From Lysobacter arvi (GTDB taxonomy: Bacteria; Pseudomonadota; Gammaproteobacteria; Xanthomonadales; Xanthomonadaceae), in the NCBI GenBank assembly GCA_031216755.1, contig JARUHG010000001.1, positions 186,001 to 250,000 on the forward strand: a DNA stretch of 64,000 nucleotides, in the 5' to 3' direction. Position numbers and translations under genes: made by a program. The notes beneath the pieces are model-generated. The model was not told the origin of the DNA. It did no database searches and was given only the letters and a program-made list of their open reading frames with translations. Shown here in pieces: positions 44,706-53,490 of this stretch (position 1 is the first letter of the stretch; each line of letters begins with the position of its first letter).

Positions 44706-45689
44706 TCAGCCCGGTTCGCCGTCGCTGTCGTCGTCTTCGTCGTCGTCTTCGTCCTCGCCGCGCCACCAGGTGCGATCCTGCGACCGCGCCGGGCGCTCGA
44801 GGCGGGGCGTCTCGATGCCGTCGACGTGGCGTCCCGGACCGCGGGACGCCCATTGCGTGAGCAGCCGGACCGCCGCCGCCTTGCCCTGCGCGCCGATGCC
44901 GAGGTTCCGCTCGATCGCCCAGTCGTCCGGCGGGGCCGCGTCATGGTGCGCATGCGGGCTGCCGTAGCTGCATCGAAGGCAGTAGTGCACTACCGATCGC
45001 GTCCAGTCCTCCACGTAGCCGATGCCGGGCAACGTGGCATCGGTCAAGTCGTCGAGATCTTCAGGCGAGTCGCAGCGCACGAAGGCGACGTACGTGTCGA
45101 AGTCCGACTCGGCCAGCGTGTCGAGCACGTTGAAGACCGGCGCCGTCCGGTCCCCGTCGCCGGTGCGGCGGCGGCCGGTCGGCGCGCCGTCGTGGAGGAC
45201 GATGTCGAACAACCGGTGTCCGCTTTCGGGCAGCGGGACGTTGAGCAGGCGCGCGCGGACCGGATCGATGCGCCGGGCCCATACGGTTTCGCCGCCGTGC
45301 CACGGATTTAATCGGATGCTCGCCAGGCCGAAGTCGCCTTCGATGGGTCCGCTGCCGGGCGGAATGCGGATTCCGCAGCGTTCCCATTGGCGGCGGGCTT
45401 CGTCCCAGTCGCCCAGGCCGGTGGCCGCGATCGCCGCGTTCCACGCCATGCTCTGCTCGAATTCGCCGTTCAACGCGATGGCGCGAAGGTTGTGCTGCAG
45501 GCTCTGCGACCACTCGCCCAGGTATTTGTGCGCGAGGCCCTTCATGTAATGCAGGTGGATGGCGTCGGGTTTGCGCGCCAGTGCGTCGCCGAACAGCGCC
45601 GCCGCATGCGTCAGCCTGCCCGTGTCGAAGGTGTCGTATGCGCGGGCTTCCAGCGCCTGGAATTCGTCGTCGAGGGCGGATGTCGTCAT
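44706..45689 (-). CDS. TPR-repeat protein with acidic C-terminal tail
   Basis: A 327-residue protein. The N-terminal 110 residues contain tandem TPR motifs (GRLTHAAALFGDALARKPDA, 20 residues; LGEWSQSLQHNLRAIALNGE; LGDWDEARRQWERCG). The middle part has an alpha/beta look, with YVEDWTRSVVHYCLRCSYG and SPHAHHDAAPPD, rich in His and Cys and possibly metal-binding. The C-terminus ends with an acidic run EDEDDDEDDDSDGEPG. Similar xanthomonad proteins are annotated only as tetratricopeptide proteins. The function is unknown. It converges with the Gfo gene, six bases apart. Confidence 0.8.
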   Translation of the reverse strand: MTTSALDDEFQALEARAYDTFDTGRLTHAAALFGDALARKPDAIHLHYMKGLAHKYLGEWSQSLQHNLRAIALNGEFEQSMAWNAAIAATGLGDWDEARRQWERCGIRIPPGSGPIEGDFGLASIRLNPWHGGETVWARRIDPVRARLLNVPLPESGHRLFDIVLHDGAPTGRRRTGDGDRTAPVFNVLDTLAESDFDTYVAFVRCDSPEDLDDLTDATLPGIGYVEDWTRSVVHYCLRCSYGSPHAHHDAAPPDDWAIERNLGIGAQGKAAAVRLLTQWASRGPGRHVDGIETPRLERPARSQDRTWWRGEDEDDDEDDDSDGEPG

Positions 45690-45744
45690 GGCCGGAGGAT
45701 AGCGCGGGGTTGTATCGTCTGGCTTCCCCGCACGAGACGCCCGC

Positions 45745-46929
45745 ATGCTCCGCCAACGCCTGGCCGCCGCTGTCATCGCCCTGTCGGCCTTCACCGCACC
45801 GGCCTTCGCCGCGCCTCCCATCATCGGCGCCTATTACCCCGGCGGAAACGCCGCGCGCTATCCGGTCGCGGAGATTCCCGCGGACACCGTCACCCACCTG
45901 TTCTACGCCTTCGCGCGCATCGAAGAAGGGCGTTGCGTGATCGAGCAGGACGCGCCCGCGCGTTTCAGGGAACTGGCCGAGCTGAAGACGAAACATCCGG
46001 CGCTGCGCACGATCGTCTCCATCGGCGGCTGGGAAGCCGGCGGCTTCTCCGACGCGGCGCTGACCGAGGAGAGCCGCGAACGCTTCGTGTCCTCGTGCGT
46101 GGCGATGTTCTTCGACACGCATCGCGGCAGCTTCGACGGCGTGGACCTCGACTGGGAATTCCCGGTGTATGGCGGCCCGAAGGAGATCACCGCGCGGCCG
46201 GAAGACCGCGAGAACGCCACGCGGCTGGCGAAGGAATTCCGCCGCCAGCTGGATGCGAAAGCGAAGCAGCGCGGGCAGTCGTACCTGCTCACCGCGGCGT
46301 TGCCCGCCGGCCGCATGCAGTCGGCCGGCCCGTACGACCCGGCGAAGAGCTACGACCTGAAGGCCCTCGGCGAACTCCTCGATTTCGTCAACCTGATGAC
46401 CTACGACATGGGCACTGCGTTCTCCACCGTGTCCACCTTCAATGCGCCGCTGCGCGAAGTGCCGCAGGATCCGCTGCCGCCCGAACTGCGCCGCGCCAAC
46501 AACGTCGAAGGCGCGGTGGACTTCTACCTGCGCCACGGCGTGCCGGCCGACAAGCTGGTGCTTGGCGTCCCGTTCTACGGCCGCGGTTTCCGCGTGAAGA
46601 GCGCGCAGAACCACGGGCTCTACCAGCCGTACACCGAACCGTACGCGGCTGGCGACTGGCGCGAGATCGAGTCGAAACTGCTGAAGGATCCGAAGTGGAC
46701 GCAGCACTGGCACGACGTCGCGCAGACGCCGTACCTGTTCAACGCGGCCGAGCGCGTGTTCGTCAGCTACGAGGATCCGAAGTCGATCGCGCTGCGTTCG
46801 CAGTTGGCGAAGGCGCGCGGGCTGCGCGGTGTCTTCATGTGGGAGCTGACCGGCGACGACGATCAGCGCAGCCTGTTGAAGGCGATGGTGGCGCCGTTCG
46901 AAGCGCGCGCTGCCGGCCCGGCGCGGTGA
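45745..46929 (+). CDS. Secreted GH18 chitinase-family glycosidase
   Basis: A 394-residue glycoside hydrolase. MLRQRLAAAVIALSAFTAPA (20 residues) is a signal peptide. SIGGWEAGGFSD is the first conserved strand and DGVDLDWEF at 131-139 the DxxDxDxE catalytic motif with Glu138 as the acid/base. NLMTYDMGT contributes the Met-x-Tyr-Asp strand. LGVPFYGRGFRV and FMWELTGDD with its Trp complete the family pattern. There is no carbohydrate-binding module. It hydrolyses chitin or related N-acetylglucosaminides outside the cytoplasm, consistent with the lytic lifestyle of Lysobacter-type bacteria. It is divergent from the TPR gene. Confidence 0.94.
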   Translation: MLRQRLAAAVIALSAFTAPAFAAPPIIGAYYPGGNAARYPVAEIPADTVTHLFYAFARIEEGRCVIEQDAPARFRELAELKTKHPALRTIVSIGGWEAGGFSDAALTEESRERFVSSCVAMFFDTHRGSFDGVDLDWEFPVYGGPKEITARPEDRENATRLAKEFRRQLDAKAKQRGQSYLLTAALPAGRMQSAGPYDPAKSYDLKALGELLDFVNLMTYDMGTAFSTVSTFNAPLREVPQDPLPPELRRANNVEGAVDFYLRHGVPADKLVLGVPFYGRGFRVKSAQNHGLYQPYTEPYAAGDWREIESKLLKDPKWTQHWHDVAQTPYLFNAAERVFVSYEDPKSIALRSQLAKARGLRGVFMWELTGDDDQRSLLKAMVAPFEARAAGPAR

Positions 46930-46996
46930 ATCGCGTGTGAAGCCGCACGCGCGCGGACGGGCGCACAATGGCGACCCCGCGCGCGAGGCGGCCCCC

Positions 46997-47287
46997 ATGC
47001 CACATCCCACCGATGACACGGCGACCTTGCAGGCATTGCTCGATCGCCTGGTGAAGTTCCGCCTGCCGCGTGCGATGGCGCTCAAGCAGCGTGTCGACGC
47101 CGGCGAGCGCATGAGCGATGCGGACATCGCCTTCATGAAGGAAGCACTGGAGGACGCGCAGGACGGGCAGCATTTCGTCGCGCGCAATCCGGAATTCCAC
47201 GCGCTGGGCGCGCAGCTCGTGCAGCTCTACGAAGAGATCGTGGAGAAGGCGACGGAGAACGAGAAGAAGGCCGCGGACGGCGGCTGA
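46997..47287 (+). CDS. Small conserved helical protein
   Basis: A 96-residue cytoplasmic protein, nearly all helix: LQALLDRLVKFRLPRAMALK (20 residues), then DAGERMSDADIAFMKEAL and VQLYEEIVEKATENEKKAAD. The heptad spacing in the C-terminal part suggests a coiled coil. No domain is recognised; similar short proteins are annotated as hypothetical. The ATG at 46997 is chosen because the upstream extension is Arg-rich noise. It follows the chitinase by 67 bases on the same strand. Confidence 0.7.
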   Translation: MPHPTDDTATLQALLDRLVKFRLPRAMALKQRVDAGERMSDADIAFMKEALEDAQDGQHFVARNPEFHALGAQLVQLYEEIVEKATENEKKAADGG

Positions 47288-47314
47288 TCCGCCGCCCGCA
47301 CGAGGTGCATCGCG

Positions 47315-47947
47315 CTATCTGGCCGGCGCGCGCGGCAGCGACGCGAGCGTCTGCTTGGCCACGGCGTCGAGGTCCAGCCGGCCCGCGTCCTTCGCCTTCA
47401 TCGAACCGCGGTAGAGCGCGCGCCACAGCACGCGGATGTCCGAGGGCTGGATCACTTCGACCTGCAATCCGCCCTCGACCGTCTCCACGGTGTGCACCTT
47501 GAACGTCGGGATGCCCTCGGCGCCCTTGGACAGGATCTGGGAGCAGCCGTACGGGCCGCATTCCACCGCGCTTTCGGGCACCACGCCGCCCTGCTGCATG
47601 CGCTCGGTGACGCTGGTTTCCTCCACGTTCTGCACGCCGACGCGGTAGGCGATGGCGAGGTCGGCGTTGCGGACGTCGTCCACGCGGCGATAGCCCTTCG
47701 CCTGCAGGGCCTTGTCGAGCGACGCCTGCAGGCGCGTGCGGAAGGCGGGGTCCTGGGCGCGCTGGTCGAGTTCGGCCTGCAGTCGCGCCGGCATCGGCAC
47801 CCAGGCGTAGGTCGGTCCGGGCAGCGACGTGGCGCCGCGGGTCACTTCGACCTGCGCCACGGGCTGTTTGCGCGATTGCGCGTGGGCGGCGGGCATCAGC
47901 GTGGCGAGCAGCGTGCAGCAAACGAGCGCGAAGGCATGCGTCCTCAT
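47315..47947 (-). CDS. DUF4136 family exported protein
   Basis: A 210-residue protein with a signal peptide ending LMPAAHAQ. The body matches DUF4136: a YAW motif near 48 (GPTYAWVP), a long helix LQASLDKALQAKGYRRVDD, the ADLAIAYRVGVQ strand and the C-terminal ALYRGSMKAKDAGR... with LDLDAVAKQTLASLP. DUF4136 proteins are usually lipoproteins; this one has a normal signal-peptidase I site instead of a lipobox. They are envelope proteins of unknown function. It converges with the small helical gene. Confidence 0.85.
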   Translation of the reverse strand: MRTHAFALVCCTLLATLMPAAHAQSRKQPVAQVEVTRGATSLPGPTYAWVPMPARLQAELDQRAQDPAFRTRLQASLDKALQAKGYRRVDDVRNADLAIAYRVGVQNVEETSVTERMQQGGVVPESAVECGPYGCSQILSKGAEGIPTFKVHTVETVEGGLQVEVIQPSDIRVLWRALYRGSMKAKDAGRLDLDAVAKQTLASLPRAPAR

Positions 47948-48084
47948 GGTGCGTCCCCGACCTGAAGGTGGCGACACTGTGGTGCGGGCCGCATTAGGGC
48001 GGCGTGAGGCGGGCGGCCCAGGGTGGGGCCGATGCGTCAGAACCGGACGGGCGGCAGGACGTTGCCCGGGAAGCGCAGCGGACC

Positions 48085-48510
48085 CTCTCGTCATTCCAGC
48101 GAACGCTGGAATCCATCTTGATCTGCTGCCTGGCAATGATGGCGAAGACGCAACACTGTAGCGCTTTACGGCAACGCCCGTTCGCCGTGCCCGCTCCGTT
48201 GCCCCTCACCCCAACCCCTCTCCCGGTGGGAGAGGGGCTCTGAGCCGTCATCCTTCAACTGCTGCAAGGGGCTTGAAACACCGTCATCCCCGCGAAGGCG
48301 GGGATCGAGGCGGATGAGCTGTCCGCACCTCTCGTCATTCCAGCGAACGCTGGAACCCATGGTGATCTTCGCCGCTGCCTGCAACGAGGGCGAAGACGCA
48401 ACACCGTAGCGCTTTGCGGCAACGCCCGTTCGCCGTGTCCGCTCCGTTGCCCCTCACCCCAACCCCTCTCCCGGTGGGAGAGGGGCTTTGGGCCGCCATC
48501 CTCTCGATCG
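48085..48510. repeat. Two tandem copies of a compound intergenic repeat
   Basis: The sequence from CTCTCGTCATTCCAGCG to GGGAGAGGGGCT occurs at about 48085-48260 and again at 48329-48504, offset 244 bases. Each copy holds the ATTCCAGCGAACGCTGGAA palindrome, an ACGCAACACTGTAGCGCTTT segment and the CCCCTCTCCCGGTGGGAGAG palindrome. The region upstream of the DUF4136 gene is filled by this array and holds no gene. The motifs are the same as in the array at 27.8-28.6 kb but in a different order. Confidence 0.88.
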
Positions 48511-48569
48511 CTGCCGGGCGCTTGAAACCGCGAGGCGAGCAGTTCCAGGCCGCGGTGCAGCCGCGTTGC

Positions 48570-49118
48570 TTACTTCTTCTCCAGCGCCGCCACCGCGTCC
48601 AGCGTTTCCTTCACGTGCTTCTGCGGATTGAGGTCCGAGTAGGCGTGGGCGATCGTCCCGTTGGGTGCGATCACGTAGGACGTGCGGTCCGACCACTCCG
48701 GCTTCTTGGCGAGGATCGCGTCGTACTGCCTGGCGATCTTCGCGCCGCCGTCCGCGGCGACGGGGAACTTGCCGCCGCAATGTTCGGTGGACTTGGAGAA
48801 TGCCGCGAGCTGGTCGGTGTTGCCGGCGGTGATGCCGATGACGGTCGCCTTCTCGGCCTTGAACTTGTCGATCGCCTCGGAGAACAGATGCGCCTCCAGG
48901 TTGCAGCCCGGGGTGAAGGCGGCGGGGAAGAAATAGACCACGACCGGGCCTTTCTTCAGCGCCTCGGAGAGCTTGAAGGTGAACGGCTCGCCGGCGAGGT
49001 AGGCCGGGGCGCTGAAGTCGGGCGCCTTCGCGCCGGCCTTCAGGGCGGCCACGGCCGGCGCGGCCAGCGCGACGGTGACGACGAGGCCGGCGACGGCCTG
49101 CTTCAAGAGTTGCTTCAT
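48570..49118 (-). CDS. Periplasmic peroxiredoxin (AhpC/TSA family)
   Basis: A 182-residue peroxiredoxin. A signal peptide (about 1-24, ending LAAPAVA) directs it out of the cytoplasm. The active site is YFFPAAFTPGCNLEA, with peroxidatic Cys72 and the PxxxTxxC frame intact. Cys114 in STEHCGGKFPV may be the resolving Cys; it lies 42 residues on, not 5 as in classical BCP, so it is an atypical two-Cys form. It would reduce peroxides in the periplasm. The start at 49118 is fixed by the signal peptide. It is flanked by the compound repeat array. Confidence 0.9.
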   Translation of the reverse strand: MKQLLKQAVAGLVVTVALAAPAVAALKAGAKAPDFSAPAYLAGEPFTFKLSEALKKGPVVVYFFPAAFTPGCNLEAHLFSEAIDKFKAEKATVIGITAGNTDQLAAFSKSTEHCGGKFPVAADGGAKIARQYDAILAKKPEWSDRTSYVIAPNGTIAHAYSDLNPQKHVKETLDAVAALEKK

Positions 49119-49186
49119 GACGCGCTCCAGTGTGGACGGGTGTCCATACGATACGGGTTCGGTGCCGGTGCGATGGCGGGTGCCGG

Positions 49187-50227
49187 TCACGCGGTCTCGC
49201 GCAACGGCGCCTGGCGGGCGCGCTTAACCGCGTACATCGCGGCGTCCGCGCGGGCGATGAGGGTCTCGGGATCCGGGCGGTCGTCGCCGGCGACCACCGC
49301 ACCGACGCTGGCGCCCGCGTAATCGACGGTCACCGCGCCCAGGTCGAACGTGCGACGCGTGGCGGCCGCGAGGCGTTCGCGGAAGGCCTCGATGCTGCCG
49401 GGGCCTTCGACGTGCGCCACCGTGCCGACCACCACGAACTCGTCGCCACCCAGCCGGGCGGCGAAGTCGTCCGCGCGCAGCGCGCCATCCAGGGTGCGCG
49501 CGATGGCCGACAGGAAGCGGTCGCCGGCTTCATGCCCATGGCGGTCGTTGATCGCCTTGAACCCGTCCAGGTCGATGAAGGCCACCACCAGGGCTTCGTG
49601 CTGACGCTCGCAGTGCGCGATGCGCCGCGTGAGTTCGGCCATGAGCGCACGCCGGTTGGGCAGGCCGGTGACTGGATCGATCAGCGCGCTCGCGGCGAGC
49701 GCGGCGTTGGCTTCCTGCAGGCGGCCGAGCAGGCGTTCGCGTTCCAGCTGCTGGCCGATGAGCCGCGAGAACATGTGCAGGGCGCGTTGCGCATCGTCGA
49801 GCAACGGCAGCGGGCGTGCGCTGGCCGCGCACAGCGTGCCGTAGAGCGTGCCGTCCTCCAGCCGTACCGGCGTGCTGACGTAGGTCTGGATGCCCAGTGC
49901 GCGAGCGGCATCGGAGTCGCCCCAACGCGCGGGCACGTCGTCGGTGTACAGGCAACCTTCGTCCAGGGCGCGCTGGCACAGCGTGTCCGACCACGGCACG
50001 GTGAGCGCTTCGGGCACCTGCAGGCGCTGCGTGTTGCGCGCGAACAGCACGTGCTGCACGCCGGCGTCGGCGTCCACCGAGGTGAGATAGGTCGACTCCA
50101 TGCCGGTCAGTGCCTCGAGCACTTCCAGCAGCGGGCGAACGAGTTCCTCGAGCGTGCGCGCGCCGCTGACCGCGTCGGCGAGGCGGGCGAAGGGAAGGGT
50201 GGTCACGGAAGCGCTGGCGGAGTCCAT
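49187..50227 (-). CDS. GAF-GGDEF diguanylate cyclase
   Basis: A 346-residue soluble diguanylate cyclase. The N-terminal GAF domain (about 14-165) has TYVSTPVRLEDGTLYGTLCA (20 residues), the canonical C-terminal strands. A short linking helix (QLERERLLGRLQEANAAL) leads to the GGDEF domain (about 183-340) with GLPNRRAL and an intact ARLGGDEFVVV; GGDEF is 260-264. There is no RxxD I-site five residues ahead, so product inhibition is not expected. It makes cyclic di-GMP in response to a ligand bound by GAF. The start ATG at 50227 is chosen; the open extension upstream is low-complexity. Confidence 0.92.
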   Translation of the reverse strand: MDSASASVTTLPFARLADAVSGARTLEELVRPLLEVLEALTGMESTYLTSVDADAGVQHVLFARNTQRLQVPEALTVPWSDTLCQRALDEGCLYTDDVPARWGDSDAARALGIQTYVSTPVRLEDGTLYGTLCAASARPLPLLDDAQRALHMFSRLIGQQLERERLLGRLQEANAALAASALIDPVTGLPNRRALMAELTRRIAHCERQHEALVVAFIDLDGFKAINDRHGHEAGDRFLSAIARTLDGALRADDFAARLGGDEFVVVGTVAHVEGPGSIEAFRERLAAATRRTFDLGAVTVDYAGASVGAVVAGDDRPDPETLIARADAAMYAVKRARQAPLRETA

Positions 50228-50286
50228 CGTCGCATTATCGGCCGATTCGCCATCGCATTGACTCCCCGTCCCTGACAATCGGACGC

Positions 50287-51114
50287 ATGTCGAACCCGAA
50301 CCCGAACCGCCGCCCGTCGCCGCTCGCGCGCCTCCTCCGGTGGCTGCCGTTGCTCGCCCTGCTGGGCCTCGCGTGGGCGTTGTGGTCGGGACGGCTGCGC
50401 GTTCCGGAGGCCTGGAATCCGTGGGCGCCGCTGCGGATCGACGCACCGCCGAACCTGCTGACGCGCTTCAAGCTCGATCGCGCCGCGAACGATCGTGCCG
50501 CCTGCCGGTCCGCGCTCGCGCAGGCCGACATGCGCCTGTCGCCCGTGGACGACCGCGTCACCGGCGAGCACTGCGGTTTCACCAACGCGGTCCGCATCGA
50601 ACGCACCAGCGTGGCGATCGGGGCGGACGTCACCCTCAGTTGCCGCTCGGCGCTGTCGCTGGCGATGTGGGAGCGCCATGTGCTGCAACAGGCCGCGCAG
50701 GCGAACCTTGGTGCGCGCGTGGTCCGCATCGAACATCTGGGTTCCTATGCGTGCCGGAATCTTTACGGCGAACAGGGGCGCCGTCGCAGCCAGCACGCCA
50801 CGGCCGATGCGCTGGACGTGGCCGGTTTCGTGTTCGACGACGGCCGACGCGTGCGCGTGCTGAAGGACTGGCGACCGGCGCCGGCGTCGTCCGCGTCCGT
50901 GTCGTCCACGGCCGCATCGGCGAGTGCCGATGCAGCCGGATCCGACAGCACCGACGCCACGCCACCGACACCGGACACCGGCGAGGCGCGCTTCCTGCGC
51001 GCGGTGCACGAAGGTGCGTGCGACTACTTCGACGTGGTGCTCGGGCCGCAGTACAACCAGGCCCATGCGGATCACTTCCACTTCGATCGCGGAAACCATC
51101 GCGCCTGCCGATGA
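50287..51114 (+). CDS. Extensin-like C-terminal domain protein
   Basis: A 275-residue protein with a single N-terminal membrane anchor (about 18-34). The extensin-like domain has VTGEHCGFTNAVRI, SLAMWERHVLQQAAQ, GSYACRNLYGEQGRRRSQHA (20 residues) with His then TADALDVAGF, and the C-terminal QAHADHFHFDRG. The His/Asp/His set resembles that of M15-type peptidases, so a peptidoglycan hydrolase role is plausible. A Ser/Ala/Thr-rich insert (about 196-235) is unusual and probably disordered. The protein faces the periplasm. It is divergent from the GGDEF gene. Confidence 0.9.
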   Translation: MSNPNPNRRPSPLARLLRWLPLLALLGLAWALWSGRLRVPEAWNPWAPLRIDAPPNLLTRFKLDRAANDRAACRSALAQADMRLSPVDDRVTGEHCGFTNAVRIERTSVAIGADVTLSCRSALSLAMWERHVLQQAAQANLGARVVRIEHLGSYACRNLYGEQGRRRSQHATADALDVAGFVFDDGRRVRVLKDWRPAPASSASVSSTAASASADAAGSDSTDATPPTPDTGEARFLRAVHEGACDYFDVVLGPQYNQAHADHFHFDRGNHRACR

Positions 51115-51185
51115 CGTCGTCGCTCACGCCGGAACGACAAGCCCGCGACTAACGTCGGCAGCAACAAAGCTCCAGGATCGCGTCG

Positions 51186-51359
51186 ATGTTCAAGTGGGCC
51201 ATCATCTTCGCCGTCATCGGCCTGATCGCCGGCGCATTGGGTTTTTCCGGTGCGGCCGGTGCGGCCATGGGCATCGCCAAGCTGCTCTTCTGGGTGGGCC
51301 TGGTGATCGCCATCGTGCTTTTGATCTTGGGCGTGACCATCGCCAAGAAGGTGACGTAA
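51186..51359 (+). CDS. DUF1328 (YtjA-like) small membrane protein
   Basis: A 57-residue protein too short for length-filtered gene finding. MFKWAIIFAVIGLIAGALGF (20 residues) then AAGAAMGIAKLLFWVGLVI match DUF1328: two hydrophobic helices around a Gly/Ala turn and a Lys-rich end. It sits in the inner membrane; in other bacteria the family is induced by stress, but the function is not known. GGATCG precedes the ATG. A strong terminator follows directly. Confidence 0.9.
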   Translation: MFKWAIIFAVIGLIAGALGFSGAAGAAMGIAKLLFWVGLVIAIVLLILGVTIAKKVT

Positions 51360-51365
51360 GTCGCC

Positions 51366-51405
51366 ACCGCCGCCGATGCGTGGGGCGTCGGCGGCGGTCT
51401 TTTTT
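51366..51405 (+). terminator. Strong intrinsic terminator after the DUF1328 gene
   Basis: ACCGCCGCCGA and TCGGCGGCGGT form an 11-base perfect stem followed by CTTTTTT. Confidence 0.93.
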
Positions 51406-51572
51406 GCAGGACCCGCGCGCGTCGGCGTGCAACGCGCCGGAACCCGCCCGCCGTACACCGCGACGATTCGGCCCGTCGCGCCCACGCCTCGGGTCGCCGC
51501 ACCGTCTGCGCGGCGTCACGCATTGGCCGCTATCCTCGCCGGCACGTTCGATCACCGCCGCGGAGGGTTCCC

Positions 51573-52481
51573 ATGGCCGACACGCCCCGTCGCAAGGCCA
51601 GCGACTTCGATCCGGAAGTGCTGAAACTGTTCGACCAGTACGTGCACGGCATCATCGACCGGCGCGGCTTCCTTACCGGTGCCGCGCGCTTCGCGGTGGG
51701 GGCTGCGGGCGCCGCCGGACTGCTCGCGGCGCTCGCGCCGAATTTCGCTGCAGCGCAGCAGATCCAGCCCGACGACAAGCGCGTGGTCGCGCGCCATCTC
51801 GAATTCCCGTCGCCGCAGGGCTACGGCACCGGCCGCGGCTATCTCGTCCGGCCGGCGAAGAAGAGCGGCCCGCTGCCGGTGGTGCTGGTCGTCCACGAGA
51901 ACCGCGGCCTCAACCCGCACATCGAGGACGTGACGCGCCGCCTCGCGCTGGAGGGGTATCTGGCCTTCGCGCCCGACGCGCTGTTCCCGCTGGGCGGTTA
52001 TCCGGGCGACGAGGACAAGGCACGCGCCGAGTTCGCCAAGCTCGACCAGGCCAAGACGCGGCAGGATTTCATCGCCGCGGCGAAGATGCTGCGCACGATC
52101 GAAGGCGGCAACGGGCGCCTGGGCGTGGTGGGGTTCTGCTACGGCGGCGGCATGGCGAGTTTCCTCGCCACCGAACTGCCCGACCTCGACGCGGCCGCAC
52201 CGTTCTACGGCGCGCCGGCACCCCTGGACGGCGTGCCGAACATCAAGGCGCGCATGCTGATCGTGCTGGCCGAACACGACGAACGCGTCAACGCCGGCTG
52301 GCCCTCGTACGAAGCGGCGCTCAAGAAGGCCGCCGTGAAGTACGAGCTGTTCCAGCCGCCCGGCACGCAGCACGGGTTCAACAACGACACCACGCCGCGC
52401 TACGACGAAGCGGCTGCACGCGAGGCGTGGAAGAAGACGCTCGCGTTGTTCGACCAGACGCTGGGCAAGCCCGCCGCGTGA
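51573..52481 (+). CDS. Tat-exported dienelactone hydrolase family protein (YghX-like)
   Basis: A 302-residue alpha/beta hydrolase. The N-terminal 25 residues precede a twin-arginine motif DRRGFLTG at 29-36 and a hydrophobic stretch, as in YghX-type proteins. The nucleophile is Cys189 in VGFCYGGG, the acid Asp236 in LAEHDERVN and the base His267 in GTQHGFNN, the full Cys-Asp-His triad of dienelactone hydrolases. LVVHENRGLNPHIEDVTRRL (20 residues) is the oxyanion-side block. The substrate is unknown. GGAGGG just before the ATG is the ribosome-binding site. The product is expected in the periplasm. Confidence 0.9.
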   Translation: MADTPRRKASDFDPEVLKLFDQYVHGIIDRRGFLTGAARFAVGAAGAAGLLAALAPNFAAAQQIQPDDKRVVARHLEFPSPQGYGTGRGYLVRPAKKSGPLPVVLVVHENRGLNPHIEDVTRRLALEGYLAFAPDALFPLGGYPGDEDKARAEFAKLDQAKTRQDFIAAAKMLRTIEGGNGRLGVVGFCYGGGMASFLATELPDLDAAAPFYGAPAPLDGVPNIKARMLIVLAEHDERVNAGWPSYEAALKKAAVKYELFQPPGTQHGFNNDTTPRYDEAAAREAWKKTLALFDQTLGKPAA

Positions 52482-52524
52482 CGAGGCCGCCGCCGCGTCG
52501 CTTCGCGCGATGCGGCGGCGCGCT

Positions 52525-53277
52525 TCAGGGTGTCGCCGGCGCGGACGGCGCCGGCGCGGCGTCCGCGGACATCGGCGCGTCTTCAAACCAGGCCGCATAC
52601 GCCGGCGCGACCAGCGACTTGAGATCGCTTCCCGCGACTTCGACTTCGCCGCCACCGTCGGTGGGGAAACGCAGCCCTGCGATGCGACCGGCGGAATTGA
52701 AGCGCGGCACGAACACGCGCTGCATCGCGCCTTCGGCGTCCGGTGCGGACAGCGACGCGGATTCCTGGCGCTGCAGCTTGCGGATGTCCGCGTGCAGCCG
52801 CGACCACGCCGCAGGGTCCGGAATCATTTCGTCCGGCGTCAGCAGGCGGTTCTGCGCGGGCAGCCACAGGAACACCGTTCGCGACGGACGGCTCGTGGCG
52901 CCACCGGTGTAAAGCTCTTCGTCGGCGACGACCGCGAACATGCGCGGCGCGTCGGCCGCGGTGCTGAACCGCAGGGTGAGTTCGAACGGCGCCGCGTTGC
53001 TCGGTGCCTTCGCGAGCGCGCCGTCCAGCACGGCGCGACGCGCCTGCGCGTGCGCGACCAGCAGCTTCGCCAGTGCGGGATAGCGTTCCAGTCCCGGCGG
53101 ATAACTGATGCCGACGATCGCGCGCGCATCGCGTTCGAACACGTCCTGCGGTGCGACGAACGGCGCGGGTTGGGCCGGTTTGGCGACGGGCGCGGTCGCG
53201 GGCGCGGCCTCGCGATCGCACGACGCCAGCGCCAGTGCGACGACGCAGCCGAGCACGGCGATGGAAAGGCGCGACAT
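52525..53277 (-). CDS. DUF3298-like lipoprotein
   Basis: A 250-residue lipoprotein. MSRLSIAVLGCVVALALASC (20 residues) is a type II signal with lipobox LASC and acylated Cys20. A Pro/Ala-rich spacer leads to a beta-rich domain with FELTLRFSTAADAPRMFAVV (20 residues), FLWLPAQNRLLTPDEMIPD and LRFPTDGGGEVEVAGSDLKS (20 residues); the turn NRLLTPDEM recalls DUF3298/RsiV-type proteins. The C-terminus is Ala/Pro-rich. The sigma-factor link known for RsiV cannot be inferred because no sigma gene is adjacent. The start at 53277 is set by the signal sequence. Confidence 0.78.
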   Translation of the reverse strand: MSRLSIAVLGCVVALALASCDREAAPATAPVAKPAQPAPFVAPQDVFERDARAIVGISYPPGLERYPALAKLLVAHAQARRAVLDGALAKAPSNAAPFELTLRFSTAADAPRMFAVVADEELYTGGATSRPSRTVFLWLPAQNRLLTPDEMIPDPAAWSRLHADIRKLQRQESASLSAPDAEGAMQRVFVPRFNSAGRIAGLRFPTDGGGEVEVAGSDLKSLVAPAYAAWFEDAPMSADAAPAPSAPATP

Positions 53278-53490
53278 GGCGCGCGAGCGGAAGGAGGGTG
53301 ACACGGCGGCCGGAGTGCGGAGGAGGGCGCGGCAAGTTATCAACGCCGGCGCGTGCGATCTCTGGGAATTCTCCGAAATTCCGGTGCTTTCGCGTGCGCC
53401 CCGTTAAGGTTCGGATCGGTGGACCTTCGCGCGATGTTTCCGTGCGTTCTGGCAGGGTGGGGGCTCCCGCGAGCCAATCGAGGTGACGAC

